From assembly GCA_001801215.1 (NCBI GenBank), contig MGXA01000070.1, forward strand, positions 1-64,000: a stretch of DNA of 64,000 nucleotides, given 5' to 3'. Position 1 is the first letter of the stretch. Every line of letters begins with the position of its first letter. Position numbers and translations under genes: made by a program. Under the pieces are notes generated by a model. That model did no database searches and was not told where the DNA came from. It saw only the letters and a program-made list of their open reading frames with translations. This document shows positions 9,174-17,466 of the stretch, in pieces. The DNA comes from Gallionellales bacterium RIFCSPLOWO2_02_FULL_59_110 (lineage in GTDB: Bacteria > Pseudomonadota > Gammaproteobacteria > Burkholderiales > Gallionellaceae).

Positions 9174-10502
9174 TTACTTTCCATCACTGTCGGTTGAAGC
9201 GGGGGTTATGCGTGCAACCAACACTTTGTCTACGCGATTCTTGTCCATGTCGACGACTTCGAAGCGGTAGTCTGCCCTCTCAAAGTGGTCGGCCACCACC
9301 GGGATGTTGCCCAATACATACATGACGAAGCCACCCAAGGTATTGAAGGCGTTTTCTTCCTCGCCCGGCAAATCATCATCGATCTCCAGCACGGATTTCA
9401 GACGCTCGATGGGTACGCTGCCGTCGATGAGCCATGACCCGTCTTCGCGCATAACAATGTCCTGCTCCTCTTGAATGTCGGATGACGGCAGCTCCCCGAC
9501 AATAGAGGTCAGCACGTCAGTGAGCGTGACCAGCCCTTGCAATTCGCCATACTCATCCACGATCAGCGCGCATTGCTGGTGTGCCTTGCGGAAGTTTTCC
9601 AGCAGATGCGTGGTGGTCACACCTTCCGGCACATACAGCGGGGGGCGCAGGGACTGCTCAATTTCAAGTGGCTTGCCTGCCAGCGCATCCTTGAGAAGTT
9701 CCGGGGTGCGTAATATTCCCACGATATGATCCAGCCCATCGCGGCAAACCACTAGCCGGGTGTACGGGCTTTCGGCAATGCGATTACGAATCTCCGCTTC
9801 CGGCGCATCCAGATCGAGCACGTAAATATCAGTCCGGTGCGTCATGATTGCCCCGATGCGCTGTTCGTCAAGACGCAGCACGTTGGAAACAATGGCCTGT
9901 TCGCTCTCATGGAACACGCCAGACTCGGCACCCTGTTCCATCAGCACCTTGATTTCATCATCGGTTACAGACTGCTCCTCCTTGCGACCGGCACCCATCA
10001 TGCGCAGCAGGAAACTTGAAGAAGCCGAAAGCAACCAAACCAGGGGCCGCGCTACGCGCGCCAGCATATTCATCGGCGGTGCGATCATCGAAGCAACTTT
10101 CTCTGGAGCACGCAGCCCCAGTTGCTTGGGAACCAGCTCTCCGACAACGACGGAAAAATAGGTCAGCCCCACGACCACCAGCGTCAGCGCGGTGCCTCTG
10201 GCATAGGGCTCAATCAGTGTGAAACTGGCAAGCCACACAGTCAGCGGATCGGCCAGCGCGGTTTCGCCGATGGCTCCGCTCAAGATACCTACGGTTGTAA
10301 TACCGACCTGAACCGTGGAGAGAAAGGTGGAAGGTTCGCTGTGAAGTGCCAGTGCCGATTGCGCTCCGGGGCTATCGTCATCGGCCAGTCTTTGCAGGCG
10401 CGCCTTGCGGGAAGAGACTACGGCGATTTCTGACATCGCCAAAACGCCATTCAGAAGAATCAGAAACAGAAGTAATACTATATCCACTACAGAATCGCCC
10501 AT
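9174..10502 (-). CDS. CNNM/CorC-HlyC family transporter with CBS domains (hemolysin-like)
   Basis: DUF21-type N-terminal TM region, MTHRTDIYVLDLD CBS pair, C-terminal CorC_HlyC domain 'GSWLIDGSVPIERLKSVLEI'. Confidence 0.92.
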   Translation of the reverse strand: MGDSVVDIVLLLFLILLNGVLAMSEIAVVSSRKARLQRLADDDSPGAQSALALHSEPSTFLSTVQVGITTVGILSGAIGETALADPLTVWLASFTLIEPYARGTALTLVVVGLTYFSVVVGELVPKQLGLRAPEKVASMIAPPMNMLARVARPLVWLLSASSSFLLRMMGAGRKEEQSVTDDEIKVLMEQGAESGVFHESEQAIVSNVLRLDEQRIGAIMTHRTDIYVLDLDAPEAEIRNRIAESPYTRLVVCRDGLDHIVGILRTPELLKDALAGKPLEIEQSLRPPLYVPEGVTTTHLLENFRKAHQQCALIVDEYGELQGLVTLTDVLTSIVGELPSSDIQEEQDIVMREDGSWLIDGSVPIERLKSVLEIDDDLPGEEENAFNTLGGFVMYVLGNIPVVADHFERADYRFEVVDMDKNRVDKVLVARITPASTDSDGK

Positions 10503-10608
10503 CGCCGTCAGGCGTGCGAACCAAGATGAAAAGGGCGCAATTCTAACATCTCAACAACGTCACTTTCAGTTCATCACCCCAGAACCGGGCAGTGCCTGTG
10601 CTTATGGT

Positions 10609-10633
10609 GCGCATCCGGAAAATGTGGATGCGC
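10609..10633. repeat. Perfect 8-bp inverted repeat (hairpin) in an intergenic region
   Basis: GCGCATCC-N9-GGATGCGC. Confidence 0.6.
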
Positions 10634-10777
10634 ATGTGTTGTCGGTTCGTGGACGTGCGGATGGCTGAAATTAAAGGGGCCATGTGAAATTAAAAGGGCC
10701 GTGGACGAATTAAATTCCTAGCGCTGGAGCAATCCCGTCCGGTATGGGGCGAACGGAATCTATTTGACTGGCTGACA

Positions 10778-11671
10778 TCAGACAAGGTCGCGCAACGCCT
10801 CCGCGAGCGCAGGAAAGGCGAAGCGGAAATGCGCCGCTTCCATCTTCCTGGGCAGCATCCTTTGACCTTCCAGCAGCATGTCGGCGGATTCGCCCATGGC
10901 AAATTTCAATAACGCGGCGGGAGCGGTGAAGGGTGCCGGGCGGTGCAGGGCCGCCGCCAGCGTTTTGGTGAATTCGGCGTTGGTGACCGGGTTCGGCGCG
11001 GCCAGGTTGTACGGGCCGTGCATCTGGTCGTCGCGCAGCAGCCGGAGCTGCATCGCGATGTGGTCTTCGATATGCACCCAGCTCATCCACTGTTTGCCGT
11101 TGCCCAGCTTTGCGCCCAGCCCCAGCTTGAACGGCAGCAGCATGCGCGCCAGGATGCCGCCGTCGCGGCTCAACACTGGCGCGGTGCGCAACAGGCAAAC
11201 ACGTACGCCGAGCTTTTCTGCGGCGCGCGCCGCGTTCTCCCAAGCTACGCAGAGTTCTGCGGCGAAACCCGTGCCGGCACCCGCCGCCTCGTCCAGCATG
11301 AGGTCGCCGCCGTTGCCGTAATAGCCTACCGCCGAGCCGCTCAGCAGCACAGGCGGCTTGCGCTCGGCGGCGGCGATGCGCCGCACCAGATCTTCGGTGA
11401 GGGTGACACGGCTGTCCCACAACTCCTGTTTGCGTTGCGCCGTCCAGCGCCTATCGACAATGGGCTCGCCTGCCAGGTTGATGACCGCGTCGAAACCGAG
11501 CGCCGGATGCCAGCCGTCAAGCGATGCCAGCGCCTGCACCCCGGCGCCGCACTTGACCGGCACGGATGCCGGGTTGCGGCTGAACACCGTCGGCTCGTGG
11601 CCTTCCGCCAGCAGCGTCTTGCAAAGCCGCCGACCGATCAGGCCGGTACCGCCAGTGATGAGAATGCGCAT
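10778..11671 (-). CDS. TIGR01777-type NAD-dependent epimerase (SDR39U1/YfcH-like)
   Basis: MRILITGGTGLIGRRLCKTLLAEGHEPTVFSRNP..., SGSAVGYYGNGG, MSWVHIEDH; start at the internal Met of the longer ORF. Confidence 0.9.
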   Translation of the reverse strand: MRILITGGTGLIGRRLCKTLLAEGHEPTVFSRNPASVPVKCGAGVQALASLDGWHPALGFDAVINLAGEPIVDRRWTAQRKQELWDSRVTLTEDLVRRIAAAERKPPVLLSGSAVGYYGNGGDLMLDEAAGAGTGFAAELCVAWENAARAAEKLGVRVCLLRTAPVLSRDGGILARMLLPFKLGLGAKLGNGKQWMSWVHIEDHIAMQLRLLRDDQMHGPYNLAAPNPVTNAEFTKTLAAALHRPAPFTAPAALLKFAMGESADMLLEGQRMLPRKMEAAHFRFAFPALAEALRDLV

Positions 11672-11761
11672 GTTTCCCCCTGTGGAGTTCGCGTGGGCTG
11701 GATAACAGGCTATCCGAACATAGTCCTGATGGCAATAAGTAAAAACCGTTATGATTTCACT

Positions 11762-13186
11762 ATGCAAAACCCTATTTTGACCAATGACGCGCTGCTCGCG
11801 CGCAGCCTGTCCGCCGTCTGGCACCCGTGCTCGCAGATGAAGCACTATGAGCGTTTTCCGCTGCTGCCGCTCGCGCGCGGCCAGGGCGTGTGGCTGTACG
11901 ACCATGACGGCAAGCGCTACCTGGATGCGGTCAGCTCGTGGTGGGTGAATTTGTTCGGGCATTGCAACCCGCGCATCAACGCCGCGCTGCGCGAGCAGCT
12001 CGAGACGCTGGAGCATGTGATGCTGGCGGGCTTCACCCACGAACCTGTGGTGCGGCTCTCCGAGCGCCTGCGCGAGCTGGCCCCGGCGGGGCTGGGGCAT
12101 TGCTTCTACGGTTCTGACGGAGCGTCGGCGACGGAGATCGCGCTGAAAATGAGCGCACATTACTGGCGCAACAGCGGCCAGCCGGACAAGACACAATTCA
12201 TCAGCCTGGAGAACAGTTACCACGGCGAGACGCTGGGCGCGCTGTCGGTGACGGATGTTGCGCTGTTCCGCGACGCCTACGGCGCGCTGATCCGGCAGCA
12301 GGCCACCGTGCCCAGCCCGGACTGGCGCAAGGCCGCAGCGGGTGAGGATGCCGAGGCCTACGCGCTGCGCTGCGCCGCCGCGCTCGAACGTTATTTGCAG
12401 CAGCACCACGCACAGCTTGCCGCCTTCATCGTCGAGCCGCTGGTACAGGGTGCGGCGGGCATGGCGATGTACCACCCGGTTTATTTGAGCAAGGCGCGCG
12501 AGTTGTGCAATCAATATAACGTGCACCTGATCGCCGACGAAATCGCCGTCGGCATGGGGCGCACCGGCACCCTGTTCGCCTGCGAACAGGCGGGAAATCC
12601 CCCCTGCCCCCCTTTTGCAAAGGGGGGGTCTACAGAAAACCCGGATGCAACATTTAAGCTCCCCACTTTGAAAAAGGGGGGCGGGGGGGGGATTTGTCCG
12701 GATTTTCTGCTGCTCTCCAAGGGCATCACCGGCGGTTACCTGCCGCTGTCGGTGGTGATGACGCGCGACGAAATCTATCGCGCTTTCTACGCCGACGAGA
12801 TGGCGCGCGGCTTCCTGCATTCGCATTCCTATACCGGCAATCCGCTGGCCTGCCGCGCCGCGCTGGCCACGCTGGACATCTTCGCCGAGGACGGCGTGCT
12901 CGCCGCGAACCGCGCCAAGGCGGCACGCCTGAACGAAATGGCGCGCCCCCTGTCCGAACATCGTGCGGTGCGCAACTGGCGCAACACCGGCATGATCTGG
13001 GCGTTCGAGGTGGACACATCGCAGCGCGATTTCGCGCAACGCTGCTTCGCGCTGGCGCTGCGTAAGGAACTGCTGCTGCGCCCGATCGGCAACACCGTTT
13101 ATTTCATGCCGCCGTATGTGATCGGCGAAGAGGAGATGCAGTTGCTGGCGACACGCACACTGGAAATCGTCGAGGAGCTCGCTTGA
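11762..13186 (+). CDS. bioA: Adenosylmethionine-8-amino-7-oxononanoate aminotransferase
   Basis: SAVWHPCSQMKHYE, YLDAVSSWWVNLFGHCNP, HSHSYTGNPLACRAALATLDIF, LLSKGITGGYLPLS; carries an extra in-frame block. Confidence 0.95.
   Translation: MQNPILTNDALLARSLSAVWHPCSQMKHYERFPLLPLARGQGVWLYDHDGKRYLDAVSSWWVNLFGHCNPRINAALREQLETLEHVMLAGFTHEPVVRLSERLRELAPAGLGHCFYGSDGASATEIALKMSAHYWRNSGQPDKTQFISLENSYHGETLGALSVTDVALFRDAYGALIRQQATVPSPDWRKAAAGEDAEAYALRCAAALERYLQQHHAQLAAFIVEPLVQGAAGMAMYHPVYLSKARELCNQYNVHLIADEIAVGMGRTGTLFACEQAGNPPCPPFAKGGSTENPDATFKLPTLKKGGGGGICPDFLLLSKGITGGYLPLSVVMTRDEIYRAFYADEMARGFLHSHSYTGNPLACRAALATLDIFAEDGVLAANRAKAARLNEMARPLSEHRAVRNWRNTGMIWAFEVDTSQRDFAQRCFALALRKELLLRPIGNTVYFMPPYVIGEEEMQLLATRTLEIVEELA
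12596..12696. repeat. GC-rich inverted-repeat doublet inserted in-frame in bioA
   Basis: AAATCCCCCCTGCCCCCCTTTTGCAAAGGGGGGG ... CTCCCCACTTTGAAAAAGGGGGGCGGGGGGGGATTT; encodes NPPCPPFAKGG...LPTLKKGGGGG between conserved CEQAG and ICPDFLLLSKG. Confidence 0.85.
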
Positions 13187-14604
13187 GACATCTGGTTTTC
13201 GCTATGGCGGCATGGCTGCTTGCATTCGATGCCGGTGCCGCCGCGCTGCCGACCGCAGTCATGCAATCGCTGAAGGCGGCGGGTATCCCGCTGTCCGGCG
13301 TCGCCGTCGAGGCGCGAGAGGTCGGCGCGCGCAGCGCGCTCTTCAGTTTAAACACGCGTCAGGCGATGAATCCGGCGTCCACGATGAAGCTGCTCACCAC
13401 CTACGCTGCGCTGGACATGCTCGGCCCGGCCTACCAGTGGAAGACCGAGGCGTACCTGGATGGTGAGCTGAAGGACGGCGTGCTGCACGGCAACCTGGTG
13501 CTGAAAGGCTACGGCGACCCGAAATTCACCCTCGAACAATTCTGGTTGTGGCTGCGCGAGCTGCGCGCGCGCGGCCTGCGCGAGATACGCGGCGACCTGG
13601 TGCTGGACCGCAGTTTCTTCGAGCTGCCGCCGCACGATCCGGCCGCCTTCGATAACGACCCGGTGCGCGCCTACAACGTTGGGCCGGATGCGCTGCTGTT
13701 GAATTTCAACACGCTGCGCCTGCGCTACCTGCCGGACGGCAACGGCATGAAGATCATCAGCGAGCCGCCGCTCGACGGCATGAGGCTGGATAACCGACTC
13801 ACGCCGCAACCGGCAAAGGGTTGCGGCAACTGGGATGACGGTATTCTCGTTCAACCGGGCGGCGACAGCGTCGTGCTGCAAGGCGGCTATCCTGGCGAAT
13901 GCGGCGAGCGCGAACACCATCTCAACGTGATGCCGCATACGCGTTACGTGGAGGCGGTGTTCCGCGCGCTATGGCAGGAGCTCGGCGGCACGCTGCATGG
14001 CAAGCAGCGCGACGGCATCGCGGGCGGCAACGCTCATCTTTTCTCAACGCACTACTCCGAGCCGCTGGGCGCGGTGATCCGCGACATCAACAAATTCAGC
14101 AACAACGTCATGGCGCGGCAACTGTTCCTGACGCTGGGTGCTGCAACTTCTTCCGCCTCTCTTGCTCGGGATGATGGGGCGATCTCCTCCAATATCGAAC
14201 GCAGCACGCGGGCCCTGCTGGACTGGCTGCGCAAACAGCGGCTCGACTTTCCCGAACTGGTGCTGGAAAACGGCGCGGGCCTATCGCGCAGCGAACGCAT
14301 CAGCGCGGCGCACCTCGCGCAACTGCTGCAGCATGCCGCCGCCCATTCGCTCGGCGCAGAATTCGAGTCTTCGCTGCCCATCCTCGGCGTAGACGGTTCG
14401 GTGAAGAAGCGCCTCAAAGAAAGTGCCGCCGCCAGCCACGCCCACCTCAAGACCGGCACCCTGGAAGGCGTGAAGACCATCGCGGGTTACGTGCGCTCGC
14501 GAAGCGGCAGGGAATGGGTGGTGGTGTTCTTCATCAACCATCCGAACGCGAAATACGGGCAGGCCGCGCAGGATGCGCTGATCGAGTGGGTGCGGGAGAG
14601 ATAA
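13183..14604 (+). CDS. dacB: D-alanyl-D-alanine carboxypeptidase/endopeptidase (PBP4, peptidase S13); TTG start overlaps bioA stop
   Basis: MNPASTMKLLTTYAALDMLGP (SxxK), NKFSNNVMARQL (SxN), HLKTGTLEGVKTIAGYV (KTG). Confidence 0.93.
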   Translation: MRHLVFAMAAWLLAFDAGAAALPTAVMQSLKAAGIPLSGVAVEAREVGARSALFSLNTRQAMNPASTMKLLTTYAALDMLGPAYQWKTEAYLDGELKDGVLHGNLVLKGYGDPKFTLEQFWLWLRELRARGLREIRGDLVLDRSFFELPPHDPAAFDNDPVRAYNVGPDALLLNFNTLRLRYLPDGNGMKIISEPPLDGMRLDNRLTPQPAKGCGNWDDGILVQPGGDSVVLQGGYPGECGEREHHLNVMPHTRYVEAVFRALWQELGGTLHGKQRDGIAGGNAHLFSTHYSEPLGAVIRDINKFSNNVMARQLFLTLGAATSSASLARDDGAISSNIERSTRALLDWLRKQRLDFPELVLENGAGLSRSERISAAHLAQLLQHAAAHSLGAEFESSLPILGVDGSVKKRLKESAAASHAHLKTGTLEGVKTIAGYVRSRSGREWVVVFFINHPNAKYGQAAQDALIEWVRER

Positions 14605-14684
14605 GCCTGTCCCGCGCAGCGTTGCAGGGGATCGAAGTTCGGTACGTTTACCGGGGCACTGTTTGTCGCTGTGCGAATTTCACG

Positions 14685-15968
14685 CTAACCGTGCATGTGC
14701 GCAATACGTTCTCCCGCCAGCATGAGCCGTTCGGTCAGGGAGAGCAGCAGGGTTTTTACGAAACGCGACTCGCAGCCCGGGCTGAGCTTTTCCAGCGCGG
14801 GGAACGGAAATTCGGCAACGACCACGTCGGAGTGCGATTCCAGCGTGGCATGCCGGTTTGTGCCGCGCCGGATATAGGCCATTTCCCCGAAATATTCGCC
14901 CGCCTTGATGACGTTGAGCAGACGGTCCTGCTTGGTGACTTTCATTCGTCCGGCAGCCAGGAAGTACATGCTTTGCCCCGGTTCGTCTTCCCGCAGGATG
15001 ACGGTTCTGGCCGGCAGCTTGGTCCATACGCTTGCCTGGACGAGTTCCCAGATTTCCGGATCTGAAAACTCGCGCAGCGTATCGCTTGCGCGCAGCATCT
15101 TGAATTTGTCGCTGTCGGAGAGCCCTTGCTGGAATTTGCTGAAGCGGCCAGTTCCGGCAATCTCGAGCGCAAGATCCGTCCAGGTGGAATAGCGGTCGTC
15201 CGGGTTTTTGGCGATCATCTTCATGATCATTCTGTCGAGTTTTGCCGGGAGCTCGGGGCGGTGGATGCTTGGCGGTATCGCCTCCTGTTTGGTGATGATC
15301 TCGAACAGTTCGAGCATGTCGTATGCCCGGAACGGCAGCACGCCGGTAAGCAGCTCGTATGCCACAATGCCGAGCGAGTACATGTCGCTAAGATGGGTCA
15401 GGCGGCGGCCCATGAGCTGTTCCGGGGACATGTAGTAGGGGGTGCCGACGGTCACCTTCTGCGTGACCTGCGCCTGGTATAACACGGCGGCGCCGAAGTC
15501 CGCAATTTTCACGTTGCTGCCGGATGCGATCAGGATGTTGGCGGGTTTGATGTCACGGTGGATGATACCGTAGCGGAACGCATAATCGAGGGCGCCGCAG
15601 CACTTGAAGATAATCTGGAGCACGTGCCCGACCGGCAACAGCGAATCGCGGAAGGTGTAGCGCGACAGATTGCCTTCCGGCACATATTCCATCACGACGT
15701 ATCCGGTATCTTCCGTGACGGAGGCTTCAAGGATCGAGACAATGTGCGGGTGTGCCAGCCGGCCCGCCAGCGCGGCTTCGTTGAGAAATTGCTTGCGGCA
15801 TGACTCATTGAATTCGGCATCGGCGAGGACATCCGGGTCGATCAGTTTTACCGCGATTTCGCGGCCGGAAAAGGTGTCCAGCGCGCAGTAGACTTTTCCC
15901 GTGGCACCTTCGCCGATCTGCCGGATCAGATTGTATTTGCTTAGCCTGTAGGGTAACTGGATGGACAT
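14685..15968 (-). CDS. Serine/threonine protein kinase with C-terminal cyclic-nucleotide-binding domain
   Basis: GEGATGKVY, AVKLID, IIHRDIKPANILI, DFGAAV, PYYMSPEQ kinase motifs; C-terminal 'GQSMYFLAAGRMKVT...GEYFGEMAYIRRGTNRHATLESHSDV'. Confidence 0.9.
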   Translation of the reverse strand: MSIQLPYRLSKYNLIRQIGEGATGKVYCALDTFSGREIAVKLIDPDVLADAEFNESCRKQFLNEAALAGRLAHPHIVSILEASVTEDTGYVVMEYVPEGNLSRYTFRDSLLPVGHVLQIIFKCCGALDYAFRYGIIHRDIKPANILIASGSNVKIADFGAAVLYQAQVTQKVTVGTPYYMSPEQLMGRRLTHLSDMYSLGIVAYELLTGVLPFRAYDMLELFEIITKQEAIPPSIHRPELPAKLDRMIMKMIAKNPDDRYSTWTDLALEIAGTGRFSKFQQGLSDSDKFKMLRASDTLREFSDPEIWELVQASVWTKLPARTVILREDEPGQSMYFLAAGRMKVTKQDRLLNVIKAGEYFGEMAYIRRGTNRHATLESHSDVVVAEFPFPALEKLSPGCESRFVKTLLLSLTERLMLAGERIAHMHG

Positions 15969-16176
15969 CAAACGCTTTCGGGTTGAGTGTGGGCTCATCG
16001 GATAAATTAACACTTGCTTCGGCGCAACGCAATTCCGGATGTGTCCCCGCCGCATTCTACATTTTTGCAAGTGACGCCGCGCTGTTGCGGGTAATTCGGT
16101 AAGATGGCGCCCGCGCCAAGAGCATAGTGGAATAGACCGTGATGCGCCGCCAAGATTCCGACAATGAAAGGCCATA

Positions 16177-16920
16177 ATGCTGGAAATGTTTTCGACCCCC
16201 CAGTTCTGGGTGGATGTGTTCAAGATCATCATGATCGACCTGCTGCTTTCCGGCGACAATGCGGTGGTGATCGCGCTGGCGTGCCGCAACCTGCCGCCGC
16301 AACAGCGCAGGAAGGGCATCATGTTCGGCGTCGGTGGCGCGATAGGCTTGCGCATCGTGCTGACCTTTTTCGCGGTCGGCCTGCTCGCGCTGCCCTATCT
16401 GAAGCTGATCGGCGCGCTGCTGCTGCTGTGGATCGGCGTCAAACTGATCTTGCCCGATGAGGAGCACAATGCGGAAAACATCAAGGCGGACACGCGGTTG
16501 TTCGGCGCGATCAAGACCATTATCATCGCCGACTTCGTGATGAGCCTGGACAACGTGCTGGGCGTGGCGGCGGCGGCCAAGGGCAACGTGTGGCTGCTGG
16601 TGTTCGGCCTGGTGATCAGCATCCCGATGATCGCCTGGAGCAGCCAGTTGGTGCTGAAGCTGATCGACCGCTACCCCCTCATCATTTATATCGGCGGAGC
16701 GCTGCTCGGCTATGTCGCGGGCGAGATGCTGGTGACCGAGGCGCTGTTCGCAACGATTATTGAGGCGCACCACTACCTGCACTGGCTGGTTCCGGCGACC
16801 TGCGCGCTGCTGGTGGTGGCGCTCGGCAAATGGCTGGCGTTGCGCAAGGCGGTGTCCGCGCCGGTGGTCGATCTGGTGGATGAGACGGTGGACAATCAAT
16901 CGCAAAGGGGAGAACGATGA
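16177..16920 (+). CDS. TerC family integral membrane protein (YjbE-like)
   Basis: LLLSGDNAVVIALACRNLP, DFVMSLDNVLGVAAAAKG. Confidence 0.9.
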   Translation: MLEMFSTPQFWVDVFKIIMIDLLLSGDNAVVIALACRNLPPQQRRKGIMFGVGGAIGLRIVLTFFAVGLLALPYLKLIGALLLLWIGVKLILPDEEHNAENIKADTRLFGAIKTIIIADFVMSLDNVLGVAAAAKGNVWLLVFGLVISIPMIAWSSQLVLKLIDRYPLIIYIGGALLGYVAGEMLVTEALFATIIEAHHYLHWLVPATCALLVVALGKWLALRKAVSAPVVDLVDETVDNQSQRGER

Positions 16921-17342
16921 AAATACTGATTCCGGTGGATGGCTCAACCAATGCGCAGCGCGCGGTTGATTATGTGATCGGGAGTGTTGCCGCGCTGAAG
17001 GAGCCGCCGCAACTGCTGTTGCTGAATGTGCAGTGGAACGTGGCGGCCGGCAACGTCAAGCTGTTCATCGACCAGCAAACCATCGACAATTATTACCGCG
17101 AGCAGGGCATGGCGGCGTTGCAGGCGGCGCGCGCCGCGCTGGATGCTGTGGCGTTGCCCTACCAGTATCACATCAGCGTCGGCACGCCGGCTGAAGCGAT
17201 CGTGCAATATGCCGGCGAGCAGGGCGTGGATCAGATTGTGATGGGCAGGCAGGGGCAGGGCGGCTTGCAGGCTTTGTTGCTGGGGTCGGTGGTGAACAAG
17301 GTATTGCACCTGGCGAACTGCCCGGTAGTGCTGATCAAATAG
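16917..17342 (+). CDS. Universal stress protein (UspA family); ATG overlaps terC-like stop
   Basis: MKILIPVDGSTNAQRAVDYVI ... IVMGRQGQGGLQALLLGSVVNKVLHLANCPVVLIK. Confidence 0.93.
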   Translation: MKILIPVDGSTNAQRAVDYVIGSVAALKEPPQLLLLNVQWNVAAGNVKLFIDQQTIDNYYREQGMAALQAARAALDAVALPYQYHISVGTPAEAIVQYAGEQGVDQIVMGRQGQGGLQALLLGSVVNKVLHLANCPVVLIK

Positions 17343-17355
17343 ATGCACCCGGAAA

Positions 17356-17423
17356 TTGTTGCTTGTGTTAAATCCGCTATAAATCAAAAGGGTTGTGGTG
17401 CGTTATTAAGAAATACCTTAATA
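17356..17423 (+). promoter_or_regulatory. Candidate sigma70 promoter (TTGTTG-16-TATAAA) plus 7-bp inverted repeat TATTAAG-aaatac-CTTAATA upstream of the signalling operon
   Basis: Sequence match by eye: 17356-17361 / 17378-17383; inverted repeat 17404-17423. Confidence 0.4.
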
Positions 17424-17466
17424 TTCGCGATGTAATCTGCTTGACGATAAGCCTCGGGGAGTGGCA

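Noticed and set aside
10667-10699. Short tandem duplication GAAATTAAA(A/G)GGGCC
   Set aside because: Only two imperfect copies of ~18 bp; not enough to call an array or regulatory element
11672-13039. N-terminal extension of the epimerase ORF (10778-13039)
   Set aside because: The extension is antisense to bioA; real start is the MRILITGG methionine at 11671
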